From an uncultured Acetatifactor sp. (lineage in GTDB: Bacteria > Bacillota > Clostridia > Lachnospirales > Lachnospiraceae), in contig CANRMK010000126.1 in assembly GCA_947631715.1 (NCBI GenBank), forward strand, positions 1-6,931: a stretch of DNA of 6,931 nucleotides, read 5' to 3'. Below the pieces are notes generated by a model that was not told the origin of the DNA, did no database searches, and saw nothing but the letters and a program-made list of their open reading frames with translations. A program made the translations under genes and the position numbers. Shown here in pieces: positions 5,384-6,931 of the stretch; the stretch's first letter is position 1; each line of letters starts with the position of its first letter.

Positions 5384-6931
5384 TTATGTCCATTCCCATT
5401 CGTCCACGTCCTCTATGTCCGCAGGCTCCCCCTCATACCCGGACAGCTCCACGTTTTTTAGAACGACCCGCCCGGCATTCCGGATAAAGATTCCTTTTCG
5501 GCTCCCCGGTTCACAGCCCGTCATCATGGCAGCCCGTCCCTCTTTTGCATGCTCCGCAAAAGAAATCTTTACGTTTTCCATCACAACGCCCTCGATAGGA
5601 GATTCCGGCAGCCCGTAAAAATACACTCCCGCCACATGGCAGTCCGTACAGACTATGTCCCGCATGGTCACAACGCCCACCCGGGGCGTCCTCTCATCCA
5701 CGGGCAGCTTTTCTTTCGTGGCCACATATTCGCTCTTCCCGTCCGGCCCGCAGTAGTAAAAGCCGTTGATCACAAAGGGCGTATGCACTCCCTCCATCTT
5801 CACATGGTCAAAGAGGATCCCCTGCAGATAGGAATCCCTTCCCCGGCCCCGCCTGGTCTTGACCCGCAGGCCCCTGTCCGTGTCTACAAAGCGGCAGTTC
5901 CGGATCTGGATATTCTCCACACCTGCAGCGATCTCGCTTCCGATGGTCACACCGCCATGCCCTTTTTCCATCAGGCAGTGGTGGATCAGGATATCCTTAG
6001 AGGGCGTTCTGTAGGTCTTTCCCATATACAGCTTCCCGGACTTTACCGCGATACAGTCGTCCCCCACGGAAAAACGGATCCCGGCAATCTCCACATCTGT
6101 GCAGGACTCCGGATCCAGCCCGTCCGTATTGTGAGAATTTGCAGGTGATTGAATATGCAGATCATAAAATTTCAAATGCTCCGAAAAGTAGGGGAGCAGA
6201 TTCCACGCCGGGGAATTCTTTACCGTAATGCCCTGCACCGTCACATTTTTGCAGTGGTTCAAAAAGATCATCCGGGGCCTCGCGGGATCTCCCTGGCGCT
6301 TCTCCACATCCCACCAGTTGTCAAAATCCGCGCACCCGTCCAGCACGCCCTCCCCGCAGATCGTCACATTCTCCACATACATGCCCGTGAGGAGACTGGC
6401 AAAGGAATCCAGCGGATTCCCCTCCCAGGTAGCGGGCAGGAACTCCTCTTTTTCATCATAGCTCTCAATGCGCCCCGGCAGCACAGGATACCTGGGCTTG
6501 TCGGGAATTGCCGCCAGCACAGCGCCCTTTCCGATCTCCAGCGTGATATTGCTCTTCAAGAACAGATTGGTAAACCGGAAAGTCCCCTCCGGGATCAGGA
6601 CCCGGCTCGCCGGAGGACAGGTGAGAATCGCCGCCTGAATACACAGGGTATCGTCGGACACACCGTCCCCTTTCGCCCCGAAGTCCCTGACGTTCAGCGT
6701 CACAAATTCATGTTCCGTGGTGACTCTGACCTCCTCAGAGCGCTGCCCGGCCCGGACCGCCTGGACCCCATAGGTTCTGTCAGGCTCCAGGCCGTATAGT
6801 GTCTCCACAGTCTTATTGGAGCTTAGATACCTCTCCCCGTCCAGCCAGATCTCGTAATCTAGTGTCTCATAGTCCGCCTCCGGATCCAGCATCTGGATCA
6901 CAAGGCTCCTGGCCGTCACAAAAAGGACCTT
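5384..6931 (-). CDS. Glycoside hydrolase family 28 protein (polygalacturonase-like), 5' end beyond the window
   Basis: GH28 enzymes hydrolyse alpha-1,4 galacturonosyl bonds of pectin by inversion. Numbered from the GTG at 6919, residues 1-70 form a beta-rich, fibronectin-III-like N-terminal domain (DYEIWLDGERY, VETLYGLEPDRTYGVQAVRAG). The right-handed beta-helix then begins at VRDFGAKGDGVSDD (77-90). All four family motifs are present: NTD (264-266), GDD (286-288), GHG (320-322) and R-V-K (352-354), the last inside a basic TRRGRGR run. The catalytic aspartates Asp266, Asp287 and Asp288 are intact. No signal peptide is visible and there are about 13 cysteines, so action inside the cell on imported oligogalacturonides, probably exo-type, is inferred. 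The frame stays open to the window edge (K-V-L-F before the GTG), and relatives usually start with a few residues before VLFVTARS-like sequence. I therefore treat the start as missing; GTG 6919 is the fallback. The MATE gene follows 40 bases after the stop. Confidence 0.93.
   Translation of the reverse strand, partial: KVLFVTARSLVIQMLDPEADYETLDYEIWLDGERYLSSNKTVETLYGLEPDRTYGVQAVRAGQRSEEVRVTTEHEFVTLNVRDFGAKGDGVSDDTLCIQAAILTCPPASRVLIPEGTFRFTNLFLKSNITLEIGKGAVLAAIPDKPRYPVLPGRIESYDEKEEFLPATWEGNPLDSFASLLTGMYVENVTICGEGVLDGCADFDNWWDVEKRQGDPARPRMIFLNHCKNVTVQGITVKNSPAWNLLPYFSEHLKFYDLHIQSPANSHNTDGLDPESCTDVEIAGIRFSVGDDCIAVKSGKLYMGKTYRTPSKDILIHHCLMEKGHGGVTIGSEIAAGVENIQIRNCRFVDTDRGLRVKTRRGRGRDSYLQGILFDHVKMEGVHTPFVINGFYYCGPDGKSEYVATKEKLPVDERTPRVGVVTMRDIVCTDCHVAGVYFYGLPESPIEGVVMENVKISFAEHAKEGRAAMMTGCEPGSRKGIFIRNAGRVVLKNVELSGYEGEPADIEDVDEWEWT

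Noticed and set aside
5549..6799. Two plus-strand open frames (199 and 216 codons) opposite the GH28 gene
   Set aside because: They are rich in His, Arg and Pro, match no family I recognise, and are fully covered by a well-conserved GH28 enzyme on the minus strand.
1..6931. Mobile elements, CRISPR, phage defence or toxin-antitoxin system
   Set aside because: I saw no terminal inverted repeats, target duplications, transposase or integrase motifs, regular repeats, or paired small toxin/antitoxin genes. The NYN protein has a PIN-like fold but is large, carries RNA-binding domains and has no antitoxin-like partner.

Overview
The window looks like chromosomal DNA from a low-redundancy Clostridia genome. 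A gut-type Lachnospiraceae relative is the best guess. Support for this: a DUF4364-family protein (a family known mainly from Clostridia), a small bacterial malic enzyme, a MATE exporter and an Fe-S aldo/keto reductase of clostridial type, a cytoplasmic-looking GH28 pectin enzyme, strong AGGAGG-type ribosome binding sites, and a GC content that looks mid-50s by eye. The assignment to Lachnospiraceae is inference. I see no tRNA, rRNA, CRISPR array, insertion sequence, phage gene or integrase, and no intergenic stretch over 300 bases.

Layout. Positions 1-106 hold a short leader with a plausible sigma-A promoter. The plus strand then carries a malic enzyme (107-1261) and, 25 bases later, a DUF4364 winged-helix protein (1287-1802); these two probably form one transcript. 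The other four genes are on the minus strand and converge on that pair with only 11 bases between stop codons. In transcription order they are: a GH28 polygalacturonase-like enzyme that runs off the right edge (6931 to 5384), a MATE-family multidrug/metabolite exporter (5343-3961), an aldo/keto reductase with a C-terminal two-cluster ferredoxin-like domain (3915-2812), and an NYN-domain putative ribonuclease with two tandem OST-HTH/LOTUS domains (2767-1814). The three gaps between minus-strand genes are 40, 45 and 44 bases. None contains an obvious terminator, so a single polycistron is possible but not proven.

How the genes work together. The malic enzyme converts malate to pyruvate plus CO2 and supplies reducing power. 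GH28 trims galacturonide oligomers, probably after uptake, because no signal peptide is visible. The reductase and exporter have no substrate that can be read from the sequence. The NYN-LOTUS protein is probably an RNA-processing factor and may simply be a neighbour. All genes look intact apart from the edge truncation of GH28. I found no convincing novel multi-gene system. The points most worth a second look are the tandem-LOTUS NYN protein and the short upstream ORF that overlaps its start.
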